Counted from the stretch's first letter, positions 32,661 through 41,347 are shown. The stretch: DNA of 53,685 bases from Clostridia bacterium (GCA_017394205.1 JAFOPS010000056.1:1-53685), one strand, 5' to 3'. Numbers and translations: made by a program. Notes: generated from the sequence alone by a model not told the origin.

Positions 32661-33748
32661 ACAAGCTCCTCCTTTTCGGGAATGTGATACCGCTGCGCCT
32701 GCTCCTGCCCCGTGAGGATGCGGAGGCCGCCCTGGGCCAGGGCTTCCATCTCGTTTTCCCCGGGAAGGACGCAGACGGGGGCGATGAACTGCACATAGTC
32801 GCGGATGCGCTGGGTCAGGATCTGAGAATAGGCCAGGCCGCCGGTAAGGATGACGGCGTCGCATTTGCCCTTGAGGACGATGGACAAAAGGCCGATGGTC
32901 TTGGCGATCTGATAGGCCTGCGCCTGAAACACCAGGTCGGCCTTCTCGTCACCCTGGGCGATGCGCTGCTCGATGACGCGGCAGTCGCTGGTGCCCAGAT
33001 GGGCGTACATGCCGCCCTTGCCGCGAATCTTCTTTTTCATTTCATCCTTGGTATATTTGCCGGAATAGCACAGGTCGATGAGGGGCAGCATGGGGACGGT
33101 GCCCGCCCGCTCGGGGGAAAACTGCCCGTCGTCATCGCCCACGGAATCCACGATCCTGCCGTGGTCGTGGACGCTGGCGGACACGCCGCCGCCCAGATGG
33201 GCCACGATGAGGTTGAGGTCCTCGTAGCGCTTCCCCTGCTCCCGGGCATAGCGGATGGCCATGGCCCGGCTGTTGAGCACGTGGCAGAAGCTGCGGCGGG
33301 GCACCTCGGGGATGCCGGTGATCTGCGCCACCCGGCTGAGCTCGCCGGAGGTAACGGCGTCGTAAATAAAGGCGGGGATGCCGTAGGGTGCGGCGATCTC
33401 GCGGGCCAGCAGACCGCCCAGATTGGAGGCGTGGGGCTGGCTGAGCTCGTCGCTCACCAGCGCCTGACACAGCCCTTCGTCCACCAGATAGCCGCCGGTA
33501 TGCAGACCGAACACCAGCCCGCCCCGGCCCACCACGGCGGAGAGCTCCTCGCCCCGGATGCCGTTGCGCGTCATAAAGTCGCGGATCAGCCCCAGACGGT
33601 AGGGCACCTGATCGGCCACCCGCTCATAGCGGTGCAGCTCCTCGGCGTCGTGGCTGACGCTCTCGCCCAGCACCCGTTCCTCGTCCCGGTAAAGGGCCAG
33701 CTTGGTGCTGGTGGAGCCGGGATTGATAATCAGTTGCAGATAAGCCAT
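32657..33748 (-). CDS. buk: butyrate kinase family protein
   Basis: Converts an acyl phosphate and ADP to the acid and ATP. ASKHA fold with NPGSTSTKLALY at the N-terminus, GRGGL, AHLGGGVSASVHDHGR and DGQFSPERAG, and a C-terminal ILTGGLAYS. Length 363 aa is normal. Homologues act on butyryl, isobutyryl or other branched acyl phosphates. Next to ior genes, the acyl group may be aryl- or branched. Lies 17 bp after ptb and overlaps the aminotransferase gene by 4 bp. Confidence 0.93.
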   Translation of the reverse strand: MAYLQLIINPGSTSTKLALYRDEERVLGESVSHDAEELHRYERVADQVPYRLGLIRDFMTRNGIRGEELSAVVGRGGLVFGLHTGGYLVDEGLCQALVSDELSQPHASNLGGLLAREIAAPYGIPAFIYDAVTSGELSRVAQITGIPEVPRRSFCHVLNSRAMAIRYAREQGKRYEDLNLIVAHLGGGVSASVHDHGRIVDSVGDDDGQFSPERAGTVPMLPLIDLCYSGKYTKDEMKKKIRGKGGMYAHLGTSDCRVIEQRIAQGDEKADLVFQAQAYQIAKTIGLLSIVLKGKCDAVILTGGLAYSQILTQRIRDYVQFIAPVCVLPGENEMEALAQGGLRILTGQEQAQRYHIPEKEELV

Positions 33749-33765
33749 GGGCTTCCTCCTTGCCG

Positions 33766-34665
33766 TTACCGGCAGATGGCGGCGCAGGCCATGAGGGAAT
33801 AATACTTCTCCTCAAAGCTGGCGCTGCGGGAATTGAGCGCGATGGGGCATTTGGCGCCGGTGACGATGCCCACCATCCGGGTGTTGCCGTAAAGCAGCAG
33901 GCCCTTGACGAAAATGTTGCCCACCGCCATATAGGGTACCAGCAGGATGTCGGTGTTGCCGCTGACGGGGCTGTCGTATTTCTTGATCTCGCAGGATTCC
34001 TTGTCCAGCGCCAGATCCACAGAGATGGGACCCTCCACATAGCAGCTTCCGAACTCGCCGGCCAGCGCCGCCTCCTTGAGGGCGGCGGCATCCACGGTCT
34101 CCTGAATTTTGGGGCTCACGGTCTCGGCGGCGCAGACGGCGGCCACCAGCGGCCGGTCGTAGCCCAGGGCGCGGAAGGCCTCCACCGCGTTGCGGAGGAT
34201 GCCCTTCTTCTGCTCCAGATCGGGATGAGGGATCATGCCGCCGTCGGCCACGCCCAGCAGCTTGTGATAGCCGGCGATCTCGATGATGGCGGTGTGGGAG
34301 ATGACGCCGCCCGTGCCGATGCCGGTCTCTTTGTTGACCACCGCCTTGAGGATGGTGGCGGTCTGCATATAACCCTTCTGCAAAAAGTCGGCCTTTCCCT
34401 CCCGGATCAGGCCCACCGCGATGCGGGCGGCCTCCTCGTCGGTGTCGGCGTCCACGATGGCGTCGGCGGCGATCTCATGCCCCAGCTCCCGGCCGATGGC
34501 GACGATCTCGTCCCGGTGACCCACCAGAAGATAGCGCAGGATCCCCTCGGCGGAGGCGTGGAGTACGGCCTCCAGCGTATGGGCGTCGTGGGCGCAGGCC
34601 ACGGCCACGGTCTTGGGTGCGCCGGAGCGCACCTGCTCCCGCAGCGCTTTGAAATCCTTCAGCAT
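33766..34665 (-). CDS. ptb: phosphate butyryltransferase family protein
   Basis: Exchanges CoA for phosphate on an acyl-CoA, yielding the acyl phosphate for Buk. 299 aa with the phosphotransacylase fold: VAVACAHDAHTLEAV, EEAARIAVGLIREGKADFLQKG, GVISHTAIIE, DGGMIPHPDLEQK and C-terminal GAKCPIALNSRS. The start at MLKDFKALREQV follows AAGGAGGCCGCC. It lies 10 bp after iorB. The position downstream of an oxidoreductase rather than beside butyryl-CoA genes argues for a substrate other than butyryl-CoA. Confidence 0.92.
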   Translation of the reverse strand: MLKDFKALREQVRSGAPKTVAVACAHDAHTLEAVLHASAEGILRYLLVGHRDEIVAIGRELGHEIAADAIVDADTDEEAARIAVGLIREGKADFLQKGYMQTATILKAVVNKETGIGTGGVISHTAIIEIAGYHKLLGVADGGMIPHPDLEQKKGILRNAVEAFRALGYDRPLVAAVCAAETVSPKIQETVDAAALKEAALAGEFGSCYVEGPISVDLALDKESCEIKKYDSPVSGNTDILLVPYMAVGNIFVKGLLLYGNTRMVGIVTGAKCPIALNSRSASFEEKYYSLMACAAICR

Positions 34666-34675
34666 GGCGGCCTCC

Positions 34676-35260
34676 TTACGCGCGCACCGCGTCGTAGCCG
34701 GCGCGATAAGCACGCAGATTGAGTTCGCGGAACTTTTCGGGGACGGTATCGGCGATCACCGATTCCCAGTCCACCACGTCCTCCATGTGGAGCGCCTTGA
34801 CCATGCTGCCGAACAGCACGATGTTCATGCACTTGGCGCTGCCCAGCTCGTGGGCGATGCGCCCCGCCTCCAGCACATGGCAGCGGAAATGCTTTTCCAT
34901 GGCCTCGAGGCAGCCGGCGGGATATTCGCACAGGCCCGCCGCGATGCTGGAGGACGCCATTTCGTAATCGTTGATGACCACCACGCCGTCGGGCTTGAGA
35001 TAATCGGCATAGCGGACGGCCTCCATCTTTTCAAAGGCCACGATGATATCCGCGGCGCCCTTGCCGATGACGGGGGAGTTGACCTTTTCGCCCCAGTGCA
35101 CCTGAGTGGAAACGCTGCCGCCCCGCTGGCTCATGCCGTGGACCTCGGACATTTTCACGTCGTAGCCGGCCCGCATCAGGCCGCCCACCAAAACCTTGGC
35201 GGTGAGGATGGCGCCCTGACCGCCTACGCCTACCAAAAGCGCGCTTTTATTCTTTGTCAT
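34676..35260 (-). CDS. iorB: indolepyruvate ferredoxin oxidoreductase beta subunit
   Basis: 194 aa gamma-type 2-oxoacid oxidoreductase domain: LLVGVGGQGAILTAKVLVGGL, then VKMSEVHGMSQRGGSVSTQVHWG, both hallmarks of IorB. With IorA it oxidatively decarboxylates an arylpyruvate to the aryl-acyl-CoA and reduces ferredoxin. Lies 3 bp after iorA. Length is typical. Confidence 0.93.
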   Translation of the reverse strand: MTKNKSALLVGVGGQGAILTAKVLVGGLMRAGYDVKMSEVHGMSQRGGSVSTQVHWGEKVNSPVIGKGAADIIVAFEKMEAVRYADYLKPDGVVVINDYEMASSSIAAGLCEYPAGCLEAMEKHFRCHVLEAGRIAHELGSAKCMNIVLFGSMVKALHMEDVVDWESVIADTVPEKFRELNLRAYRAGYDAVRA

Positions 35261-35263
35261 GGC

Positions 35264-37030
35264 TCATTTCTCCTCTCTGCTGATGGCCCCCATGGGGCAG
35301 ACCTGGGCGCACACGGTGCAGCCCACGCACTGATCCCGGTCGATCCGGGCCTTCTTGCCTTCCACGATCACGGCGGGGCAGCCCACGCTCAGACACCGCT
35401 TGCAGCCGATGCACTTGTCGGGGTCCACCGAGCACTTGCCGATGTCGTGCTTGATCCGCTTGATCAGCAGGCAGGGGCGGCGGGTGATGATGGCGGCGGG
35501 CACCTGAGAGGCCAGCGCGTCCTGCACGGCCTGCTCCATGGCGGCCAGATCCTGGGGATCCACGATGATGACATTTTCATAGCCGTATGCCCGGAGGATC
35601 TCCTCGATCTTCAGGCTCTCGGCCATATCACCCTGCAGGGTAAAGCCGCTGCCGGGGTTTTCCTGATGGCCGGTCATGCCGGTGATGGAGTTGTCCAGCA
35701 CCACGGGGATGACCTTGCCCTTGTTATAGACGATCTCGGCGGCGCCGGTCATGCCGCTGTGGAAGAAGGTGGAGTCGCCCATGACGCCGAAGACCTTTTT
35801 GTCGGTGACGCCGGCCATTTCAAAGGCCTTCGCCATGCCCATGGCCACGGTGAAGCCGCCGCCCATGCACACGCAGCTGTCCAGCGCGCTGAGGGGGGCG
35901 GAGCCGCCCAGGGTGTAGCAGCCGATATCGCCGGCCACCACAAAGTCCTTGTGCTTGGACATGGTGTAGAAAAAGCCTCTGTGGGGACATCCGGGGCACA
36001 GTGCCGGCGGACGGGAAACGGCGGAAACGCCCACGTCGGTGACGGGGGCCTTTTCCCCGAAGACGCGCTCGCGGATGAGCTGGGGATTGAGCTCATAGAG
36101 CCTGCCCGTCAGCTCCTTGCCCACGCAGGGGATGCCGGCGGCCTTGATCTGGGCCTCCATATAGTCCTCCAGCTCCTCGATGACGTAGAGCTTTTCCACC
36201 TTGGAGGCAAAGTCCCGGATGAGCTCCATGGGCATGGGGTTGGTGATGCCCAGCTTGAGGAAGGAGGTATCCGCGGGGAAGGCGTCCTTGGCATACTGAT
36301 ACGCGATGGAGGCCGTGACCACGCCGATCTTCGTGCCGTTCATCTCCACCCGGTTGAGGGGGCTGGCGCAGGCAAAGCGCTCCAGCTCCTCCATGTTTTT
36401 CTCCAGCTTGGGATGGTTCAGCATGGCGTTGGCGGGCGAGGCGATGTACTTCCGGGTGTTGCGGGCATAGGGCGGAACCGGCCGCTCCTCCCGCTGACCC
36501 AGGGTCACAAGGCTCTTGGAATGGGCCACGCGGGTGGTGGTGCGGAACAAAACGGGCATATCAAACTGCTCGGAGATGCGGTAGGCCTCCTTCATGAAGT
36601 CCAGGCACTCCTGCGAATCAGAGGGCTCCAGCATGGGGAGCTTGGCCGATTTGGCATAATAGCGGTTGTCCTGCTCGTTCTGAGAAGAATGCATGCTGGG
36701 GTCGTCGGCCGAAACGATGACGAAGCCGCCGCCCACGCCGTTGTACGCGGCGGTAAAGATGGGGTCGGCTGCCACGTTGACGCCCACGTGCTTCATGGCA
36801 CACAGGCTGCGGACGCCGGCGATGCTGGCGCCGTAGGCCACCTCCGTGGCCACCTTTTCGTTGGGGGCCCATTCGCAGTAAAGGGCGTCCTTATACTGCG
36901 GGAGCTCCTCAAAAATTTCCGTGCTGGGCGTGCCGGGATAGGCCGAGCACACCTTCACGCCGGCCTCATAAGCGCCTCTGGCGATGGCCTCGTTGCCGGA
37001 AAGCAGATGTCGATCCAATTGTATGACCAC
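35264..37030 (-). CDS. iorA: indolepyruvate ferredoxin oxidoreductase alpha subunit
   Basis: 588 aa. The N-terminal pyrimidine domain starts LLSGNEAIARGAYEAGVKVCSAYPGTPSTE. The TPP domain has PALCPGCPHRGFF, GDIGCYTLGG and GDSTFFHSGMTG, and the C-terminus has two [4Fe-4S] clusters, CIGCKRCLSVGCP and CVGCTVCAQVCP. Known substrates are indolepyruvate, phenylpyruvate and hydroxyphenylpyruvate. GTG at 37030 is the longest start. TTG at 37018 has the better placed AAAGGTGG and gives the usual family N-terminus, so it may be the real one. First gene of the five-gene operon. Confidence 0.93.
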   Translation of the reverse strand: MVIQLDRHLLSGNEAIARGAYEAGVKVCSAYPGTPSTEIFEELPQYKDALYCEWAPNEKVATEVAYGASIAGVRSLCAMKHVGVNVAADPIFTAAYNGVGGGFVIVSADDPSMHSSQNEQDNRYYAKSAKLPMLEPSDSQECLDFMKEAYRISEQFDMPVLFRTTTRVAHSKSLVTLGQREERPVPPYARNTRKYIASPANAMLNHPKLEKNMEELERFACASPLNRVEMNGTKIGVVTASIAYQYAKDAFPADTSFLKLGITNPMPMELIRDFASKVEKLYVIEELEDYMEAQIKAAGIPCVGKELTGRLYELNPQLIRERVFGEKAPVTDVGVSAVSRPPALCPGCPHRGFFYTMSKHKDFVVAGDIGCYTLGGSAPLSALDSCVCMGGGFTVAMGMAKAFEMAGVTDKKVFGVMGDSTFFHSGMTGAAEIVYNKGKVIPVVLDNSITGMTGHQENPGSGFTLQGDMAESLKIEEILRAYGYENVIIVDPQDLAAMEQAVQDALASQVPAAIITRRPCLLIKRIKHDIGKCSVDPDKCIGCKRCLSVGCPAVIVEGKKARIDRDQCVGCTVCAQVCPMGAISREEK

Positions 37031-37075
37031 CTTTCTGTTTGTTGGGTGTGGATTTTGTCTACATTTTACAAAAAT

Positions 37076-37104
37076 ATTTTATCGGAAACCTTGCAAACTG
37101 GCAA
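37076..37104 (-). promoter_or_regulatory. promoter of iorA-iorB-ptb-buk-aminotransferase
   Basis: TTGCCA (37099-37104), 17-bp spacer and TAAAAT (37076-37081) on the minus strand. Its -35 sits within the LysR-type box and faces the divergent promoter. Confidence 0.65.
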
Positions 37105-37105
37105 G
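37090..37105. promoter_or_regulatory. LysR-type operator between divergent promoters
   Basis: CTTGC-N6-GCAAG, a dyad containing T-N11-A. It covers the -35 hexamers of both the ior operon and the LysR gene, the classic place for an autoregulating LysR activator. Confidence 0.6.
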
Positions 37106-37119
37106 AGTGAACTTATAAT
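37091..37119 (+). promoter_or_regulatory. promoter of the LysR gene
   Basis: TTGCAA (37091-37096), 17-bp spacer, consensus TATAAT (37114-37119). Confidence 0.75.
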
Positions 37120-37161
37120 AGTGGTATAAGAAAAACTTATTTCAAGCGGGTGGTGATCCCC

Positions 37162-38070
37162 ATGACCATGCAGCAGGTCCTTTACTTTCTGGAGGTGGCC
37201 TCCGTCCTCAGCGTGTCCCGGGCGGCCAGGCGGCTTTATATCTCTCAATCCGCCCTTTCCCAGCAGATCCGCCGGCTGGAGCAGGAGCTGGGATATCCCC
37301 TGTTTTCCCGCACGGCCCACGGCATCCGCCTTACGGCGGAGGGCGAGGCCTTCTGCGCCGAGGCCGCTCCCGTGGCCGAGGGCTGGCGGGCGCTGTGCAG
37401 TCACGCAGCCAACAGCAAGGCCCCGGAAAAGATCCGTCTTCGTCTGGGCGTGGGCTCCCGGGTCTATTCCAACCATCTGTTTCGGGAGGTGCTTTCCTAT
37501 TTCGAGGCCGACCCCCACACCGAGGTCACCTTCGTCACCGAGGCGGGCCGGGACGTGCTGGAGGCGCTGCAGAGCGGCGCGCTGGATCTGGCGCTGGATC
37601 GGCTGCCTTCCGGAAGCGGGAGCGCGGGCGAGGGCCGGTTTTTCTCCTGCGAGCTCATCCGCGAGCGGCAGTGCGTCCTGATGACCCGCAGCGACCCCCG
37701 GGCCGCTCTGCCCGCCATTTCCTTCGGCGATCTGCAGGGCAGCGTCATGATCTCGGGTCTGGAGGACTCTGCCGAAGACCGCACGCTCAAGGAGCTGTGC
37801 CGGAAATACCGCATCACCCTCAACCGCATCTTCCGCTCCGACGGCATCGAGACCAACATGCGTCTGGTGCGCGACGGGATGGGCGTGGTGCTGGGGCCCC
37901 GGTCCTTTGCCGGCTATTTCGGCGTGGCGGCCGTACCGCTTTTGCCCGAGACCTGGGTCTCGCTGCGCTTCATCTGTCTGAAAAGCAGTCTGCGCCGCCC
38001 GGAGATCACCGGCTTCCGGGATTATCTGCTGGACATCTGCCGCAGGCGGACCTCCGGCGAAGAAGCATAA
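37162..38070 (+). CDS. LysR-family transcriptional regulator
   Basis: 302 aa. Winged helix at residues 1-60 (TMQQVLYFLEVASVLSVSRAARRLYISQSALSQQIRRLE) and a two-lobe inducer domain with the usual LGVGSRVYS... opening. GGTGGTGAT 5-8 bp before ATG 37162 decides the start over an upstream GTG. It is divergent from the ior-ptb-buk operon and very likely its regulator. The effector may be a 2-oxoacid, an amino acid or an arylacetate. Confidence 0.9.
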   Translation: MTMQQVLYFLEVASVLSVSRAARRLYISQSALSQQIRRLEQELGYPLFSRTAHGIRLTAEGEAFCAEAAPVAEGWRALCSHAANSKAPEKIRLRLGVGSRVYSNHLFREVLSYFEADPHTEVTFVTEAGRDVLEALQSGALDLALDRLPSGSGSAGEGRFFSCELIRERQCVLMTRSDPRAALPAISFGDLQGSVMISGLEDSAEDRTLKELCRKYRITLNRIFRSDGIETNMRLVRDGMGVVLGPRSFAGYFGVAAVPLLPETWVSLRFICLKSSLRRPEITGFRDYLLDICRRRTSGEEA

Positions 38071-38074
38071 ACGA

Positions 38075-38104
38075 AAACGCGGCGGGCTCATGCCCGCCGC
38101 GTTT
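38075..38104. terminator. bidirectional terminator, LysR / ZIP
   Basis: Perfect 13-bp stem AAACGCGGCGGGC with its complement, between convergent genes. U residues follow on both strands. Confidence 0.85.
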
Positions 38105-38117
38105 GCTTCGGCTCCTG

Positions 38118-38900
38118 TTATCCCAGCGCCACGTCCAGCGCCATCATCACCGTAAAGCCCACGGCAAACAGCACCACGCCCACGTTGGAATGCTCGCCCT
38201 GGAACATCTCGGGGATCAGCTCTTCCACCACCACATAAAGCATCGCCCCCGCCGCAAAGCTCAGCAGATACGGCATGGCGGGGACGATCAGCCCCGTGGC
38301 CAGGATCGTCAGCAGCGCCCCCGCCGGCTCGACCGCGCCCGAAAGCGCTCCGTCGGCAAAGGCCCGTGCCTTGTTCTTGCCCTCGGCGTGCAGCGGCATG
38401 GAAATGATGGCCCCTTCGGGGAAGTTTTGAATGGCGATGCCCAGGGCAAGGGCCAGCGCGCCCCCCGCCGTGATCTCACCCTGCCCCGAAAGCCACCCCG
38501 CATAAACCACGCCCACGGCCATTCCCTCGGGAATATTATGCAGCGTCACCGCCAGCACCATCATGGCGGTGCGCGTCAAACGGCTGCGGGGGCCTTCGGC
38601 CTGCTGGGCGTAAAGATGCAGATGGGGGACCACGCTGTCCAACAGCAGCAGAAACAGGATCCCCAGCCAGAAGCCCGCCGCCGCGGGAAGGAACGACAGC
38701 CGCCCCATGTCCGCCGACTGCTCCATGGCGGGGATCAGCAGGCTCCACACCGAGGCCGCCGTCATCACACCGGCGGCAAAGCCTGTCAGCGCCCGCTGCA
38801 AGCTTCGGCTCAGCTCCCGCTTCATAAAAAACACGCAGGCGGCGCCCGCCGCCGTTCCGGCAAAGGGGATCAGGATCCCCTGCCATACCTCCATGCGCAT
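38118..38900 (-). CDS. ZIP family divalent metal transporter
   Basis: 260 aa with about eight membrane segments. The metal-site helix IV reads TLHNIPEGMAVG and helix V reads IAIQNFPEGAIISMPL, both ZIP signatures. A His-bearing loop (VVPHLHLYAQQAEG) precedes them. Imports Zn2+, Mn2+ or Fe2+; the ion cannot be told. A dyad upstream suggests metal-dependent repression. It is a single gene, convergent with the LysR gene. Confidence 0.9.
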   Translation of the reverse strand: MRMEVWQGILIPFAGTAAGAACVFFMKRELSRSLQRALTGFAAGVMTAASVWSLLIPAMEQSADMGRLSFLPAAAGFWLGILFLLLLDSVVPHLHLYAQQAEGPRSRLTRTAMMVLAVTLHNIPEGMAVGVVYAGWLSGQGEITAGGALALALGIAIQNFPEGAIISMPLHAEGKNKARAFADGALSGAVEPAGALLTILATGLIVPAMPYLLSFAAGAMLYVVVEELIPEMFQGEHSNVGVVLFAVGFTVMMALDVALG

Positions 38901-38926
38901 ATGCTCGCTCCTTTCCGGGACACCCG

Positions 38927-38949
38927 TTTGTTAGTCTTCTCTAACTAAA
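38927..38949. promoter_or_regulatory. inverted repeat upstream of the ZIP gene
   Basis: TTTGTTAG-N6-CTAACTAAA, an imperfect dyad 27 bp before the ZIP start. It has the TTAG/CTAA character of DtxR/MntR-type metal regulator sites. No such regulator lies in the window. Confidence 0.5.
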
Positions 38950-39031
38950 GGATATCACGCTTTCCCGCCGCTGTCAAGCCGCTCCCGCGGATCTGCGGCA
39001 AAAAAGCGCCCGCTCCCTGCCCCCGCCTCAG

Positions 39032-39060
39032 AAAAAAAGCGGCGGGCAAACGCCCGCCGC
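39032..39060 (-). terminator. terminator of asp23-fakA
   Basis: A 9-bp stem GCGGCGGGC/GCCCGCCGC followed by seven U on the minus strand, 21 bp past the fakA stop. Confidence 0.85.
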
Positions 39061-39081
39061 CGGAAATCCATTGAAAATCGC

Positions 39082-40740
39082 TCATTCCACGCCGATCACA
39101 TAGCTGTACACCGGCTGACCGCCGCACAGCACGTTGATCTCAGCGTCGCCCGCCAGCTTCTCAAAGCAGGCGCGCACCGATTCGGCCTGCTCCTCGTCGG
39201 CGCCCTCGCCGTGGAAGATATTGATGAAGTTGCAGCCCCCCGCGCAAAGCTGCTCAGCCAACGCCCGGGCCACCTTTTCAAATTCCCGCCCGGTGGCCAC
39301 CAGCTTGCCCTCGGCCAGCGCCATATAGTCGCCCTGGAGGATGTCGTGCCCGTCGAAGACGCTGTCGCGGGCGGCATAGGTGATCTGACCGGTGCGGACC
39401 CGGGCCAGCGCCGCCTCCATGTTGCTCTGATTGACGTCGGGCTCCAGATCGTGGTCGAAGGACAGCATGGCGCAGATGCCCTGGGGGATGGTTTTGGTGG
39501 GAAGCACCACCACCTGCTTATCCGACAGGGCGGCGGCCTGCTGGGAGGCCATGATGATATTCTTATTGTTGGGAAGGACGAAAACGATCTCCGCCGGGGT
39601 GAGATCCACCGCCCGCAGGATGTCCTCGGTAGAGGGGTTCATGGTCTGTCCGCCCATGACCACCTGATCGGCGCCCAGCTCCCGGAAGATGTCCACGATG
39701 CCGTCGCCGGCGGCCACGGGAACGAAGCCGTACCGGGTGACGGGGGCGGCATGCTCCCGCTTGCCCATGTCGGCGGCGGTCTCCTCCGCCACCTTCTTCC
39801 GGTGCTGCTCCACCATGTTCTCGATCTTCACGGTGATGAGCTGGCCGTATTCCAGACCCATGTGCAGCGCCCGGTCGGGGGTGTTGGTATGGACGTGGAT
39901 CTTGATGATCTCATCGTCCTCCACCACCACCACGCAGTCGCCGATAGAGGCCAAAAACTGCCGCAGCTCGTCGGGATCCTTCTCCTTGTTCTCCCGGGCG
40001 GCGATAAACTCGGTACAGTAATCGAAATTGATCTCGCCCTCGTCAAAGGCCGAGAAGTCGGCGCTCTCCACCGTGATGGCGGGGTTGACCACCGGGACGG
40101 GGATCTTCCGCGCCAGACGGGTGATGGTGCCGCTGACGGCGTCCTGCATCCCCTGCAGGATCAGCACATAGCCGAAAGCGCCCGCGTCTACCACGCCGGC
40201 CTTTTTCAAAACGGGATTCTGATTGGTGGTTTCGTCCAGCGCCTTGCGGGCCGCCTTGATGGCGGCGGTGAAGATCACGTCGGGGTCGCGGCTGCGCTTG
40301 GACGCCTTGACGGCGGCGTCGCCCGCGATGCGGGACACGGTGAGGATGGTGCCCTCGGCGGGCTTCATCACGGCCTTGTACGCCGTGGCGCTGCCCTCGG
40401 CCAGCGCCTGGGCCAGCGCCGCGCCGTCGGCGGTGCGGACGTCCTTCATGGCCTTTCCGATGCCGCGGAACAGCAGCGAGGTGATGACGCCGGAGTTGCC
40501 CCGGGCGCCGCGGAGCAGGGCGCTGGAGGTGACCTCCAGGGCGCGGCCCAGGGTGGGGCTTTCCAGCTTGTTCAGCTCGTTCACCGCGTTGTTCAGGGTC
40601 ATGGACATATTGGTGCCGGTATCTCCGTCGGGCACGGGGAACACGTTGAGGGCGTTGATCTCCTCCATCCGGTCCTCCACCGCGGCGGCGGCCTGTAAAA
40701 TCATTTCCTTATAGACTTCGCCATCGATCATTCTTGCCAA
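39082..40740 (-). CDS. fakA: fatty acid kinase FakA-like, DAK2 domain (YloV)
   Basis: 552 aa. The N-terminal DAK2 kinase domain (residues 1-200) has NVFPVPDGDTGTNMSMT, whose Asp residues bind Mg-ATP, and RGARGNSGVI. A middle domain (CTEFIAARE..., KIHVHTNTPDRAL) and a C-terminal DegV-related domain follow. It phosphorylates fatty acids held by a FakB (DegV) protein, so exogenous fatty acids enter phospholipid synthesis. No fakB is in the window. Placed 22 bp after the Asp23 gene, as in many Firmicutes. Confidence 0.92.
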   Translation of the reverse strand: MARMIDGEVYKEMILQAAAAVEDRMEEINALNVFPVPDGDTGTNMSMTLNNAVNELNKLESPTLGRALEVTSSALLRGARGNSGVITSLLFRGIGKAMKDVRTADGAALAQALAEGSATAYKAVMKPAEGTILTVSRIAGDAAVKASKRSRDPDVIFTAAIKAARKALDETTNQNPVLKKAGVVDAGAFGYVLILQGMQDAVSGTITRLARKIPVPVVNPAITVESADFSAFDEGEINFDYCTEFIAARENKEKDPDELRQFLASIGDCVVVVEDDEIIKIHVHTNTPDRALHMGLEYGQLITVKIENMVEQHRKKVAEETAADMGKREHAAPVTRYGFVPVAAGDGIVDIFRELGADQVVMGGQTMNPSTEDILRAVDLTPAEIVFVLPNNKNIIMASQQAAALSDKQVVVLPTKTIPQGICAMLSFDHDLEPDVNQSNMEAALARVRTGQITYAARDSVFDGHDILQGDYMALAEGKLVATGREFEKVARALAEQLCAGGCNFINIFHGEGADEEQAESVRACFEKLAGDAEINVLCGGQPVYSYVIGVE

Positions 40741-40762
40741 TTTGATTGCCTCCTAACTTCGA

Positions 40763-41107
40763 TCAAGCTTTGACCGCCTCCACGAATACGCGGATCTTCC
40801 CCACCGCTACGCCGCAGGTCTGCTGCACCCGGTAGCGCACCTGGTGCTGCAGGTTCCGACAGGTTGTGCGGATGTTGACGCCGCTGTCCAGCGCCACATG
40901 CAGGTCAAGCTCAACGCAGTCTTCCAGGGTGCGGACAGAAACGCCCTGCGTTTGCTTTTCGCCCCGGAGCAGATGGAAGAATCCGTCCATGGGAGAGCGG
41001 GCAGCCATGCCGCGTACACCGAAGCACGCAGCCGCGGCGGCGCCGGCCACCGAAGCCACCACATGGTTGGCGATGCTGATCACACCGTTTTGGGTATCCA
41101 TTCGCAT
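40763..41107 (-). CDS. Asp23/Gls24 family envelope stress protein
   Basis: 114 aa small Asp23 domain: GVISIANHVVASVAGAAAAACFGV at the N-terminus and CVELDLHVALDSGVNIRTTCRNLQHQVRYRVQ, the conserved hydrophobic-acidic pattern. It is peripheral at the membrane and linked to envelope stress in several Gram-positive bacteria. AAAGGAGGATG supports the start (ATG at 41107 or two codons later). Operon with fakA. A minus-strand TATAAT lies about 40 bp upstream with a weak -35. Confidence 0.9.
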   Translation of the reverse strand: MRMDTQNGVISIANHVVASVAGAAAAACFGVRGMAARSPMDGFFHLLRGEKQTQGVSVRTLEDCVELDLHVALDSGVNIRTTCRNLQHQVRYRVQQTCGVAVGKIRVFVEAVKA

Positions 41108-41273
41108 TGCGCATCCTCCTTTTTCTCAGACTGCTGACAACATACGGAATTATATTAGCATACTTCCGCGCGGATTTCACCCCTTTTTCAAAAAAAGTTT
41201 CGTAAATTTTCGATCCGGCGGCCTTTTTTCCTGCGTTTTCCCCCCGCCGGCGCCGGTCAAACAGCCGGCTTGC

Positions 41274-41302
41274 TTTACTTTTTTCGCAAAACATGCTATG
41301 GT
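41274..41302 (+). promoter_or_regulatory. promoter of the PatB-type gene
   Basis: TTTACT, 17-bp spacer, TATGGT with TGC before it. Confidence 0.5.
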
Positions 41303-41347
41303 AAGGTCAAACGAAAGCGGGCCGTTCCCGCAGAAAGAGGGCTGCTT

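Noticed and set aside
32660..32864. Longer N-terminus for the aminotransferase
   Set aside because: The added 68 residues are an out-of-frame reading of buk. The ATG at 32660 has AGGAG and the usual ATGA overlap.
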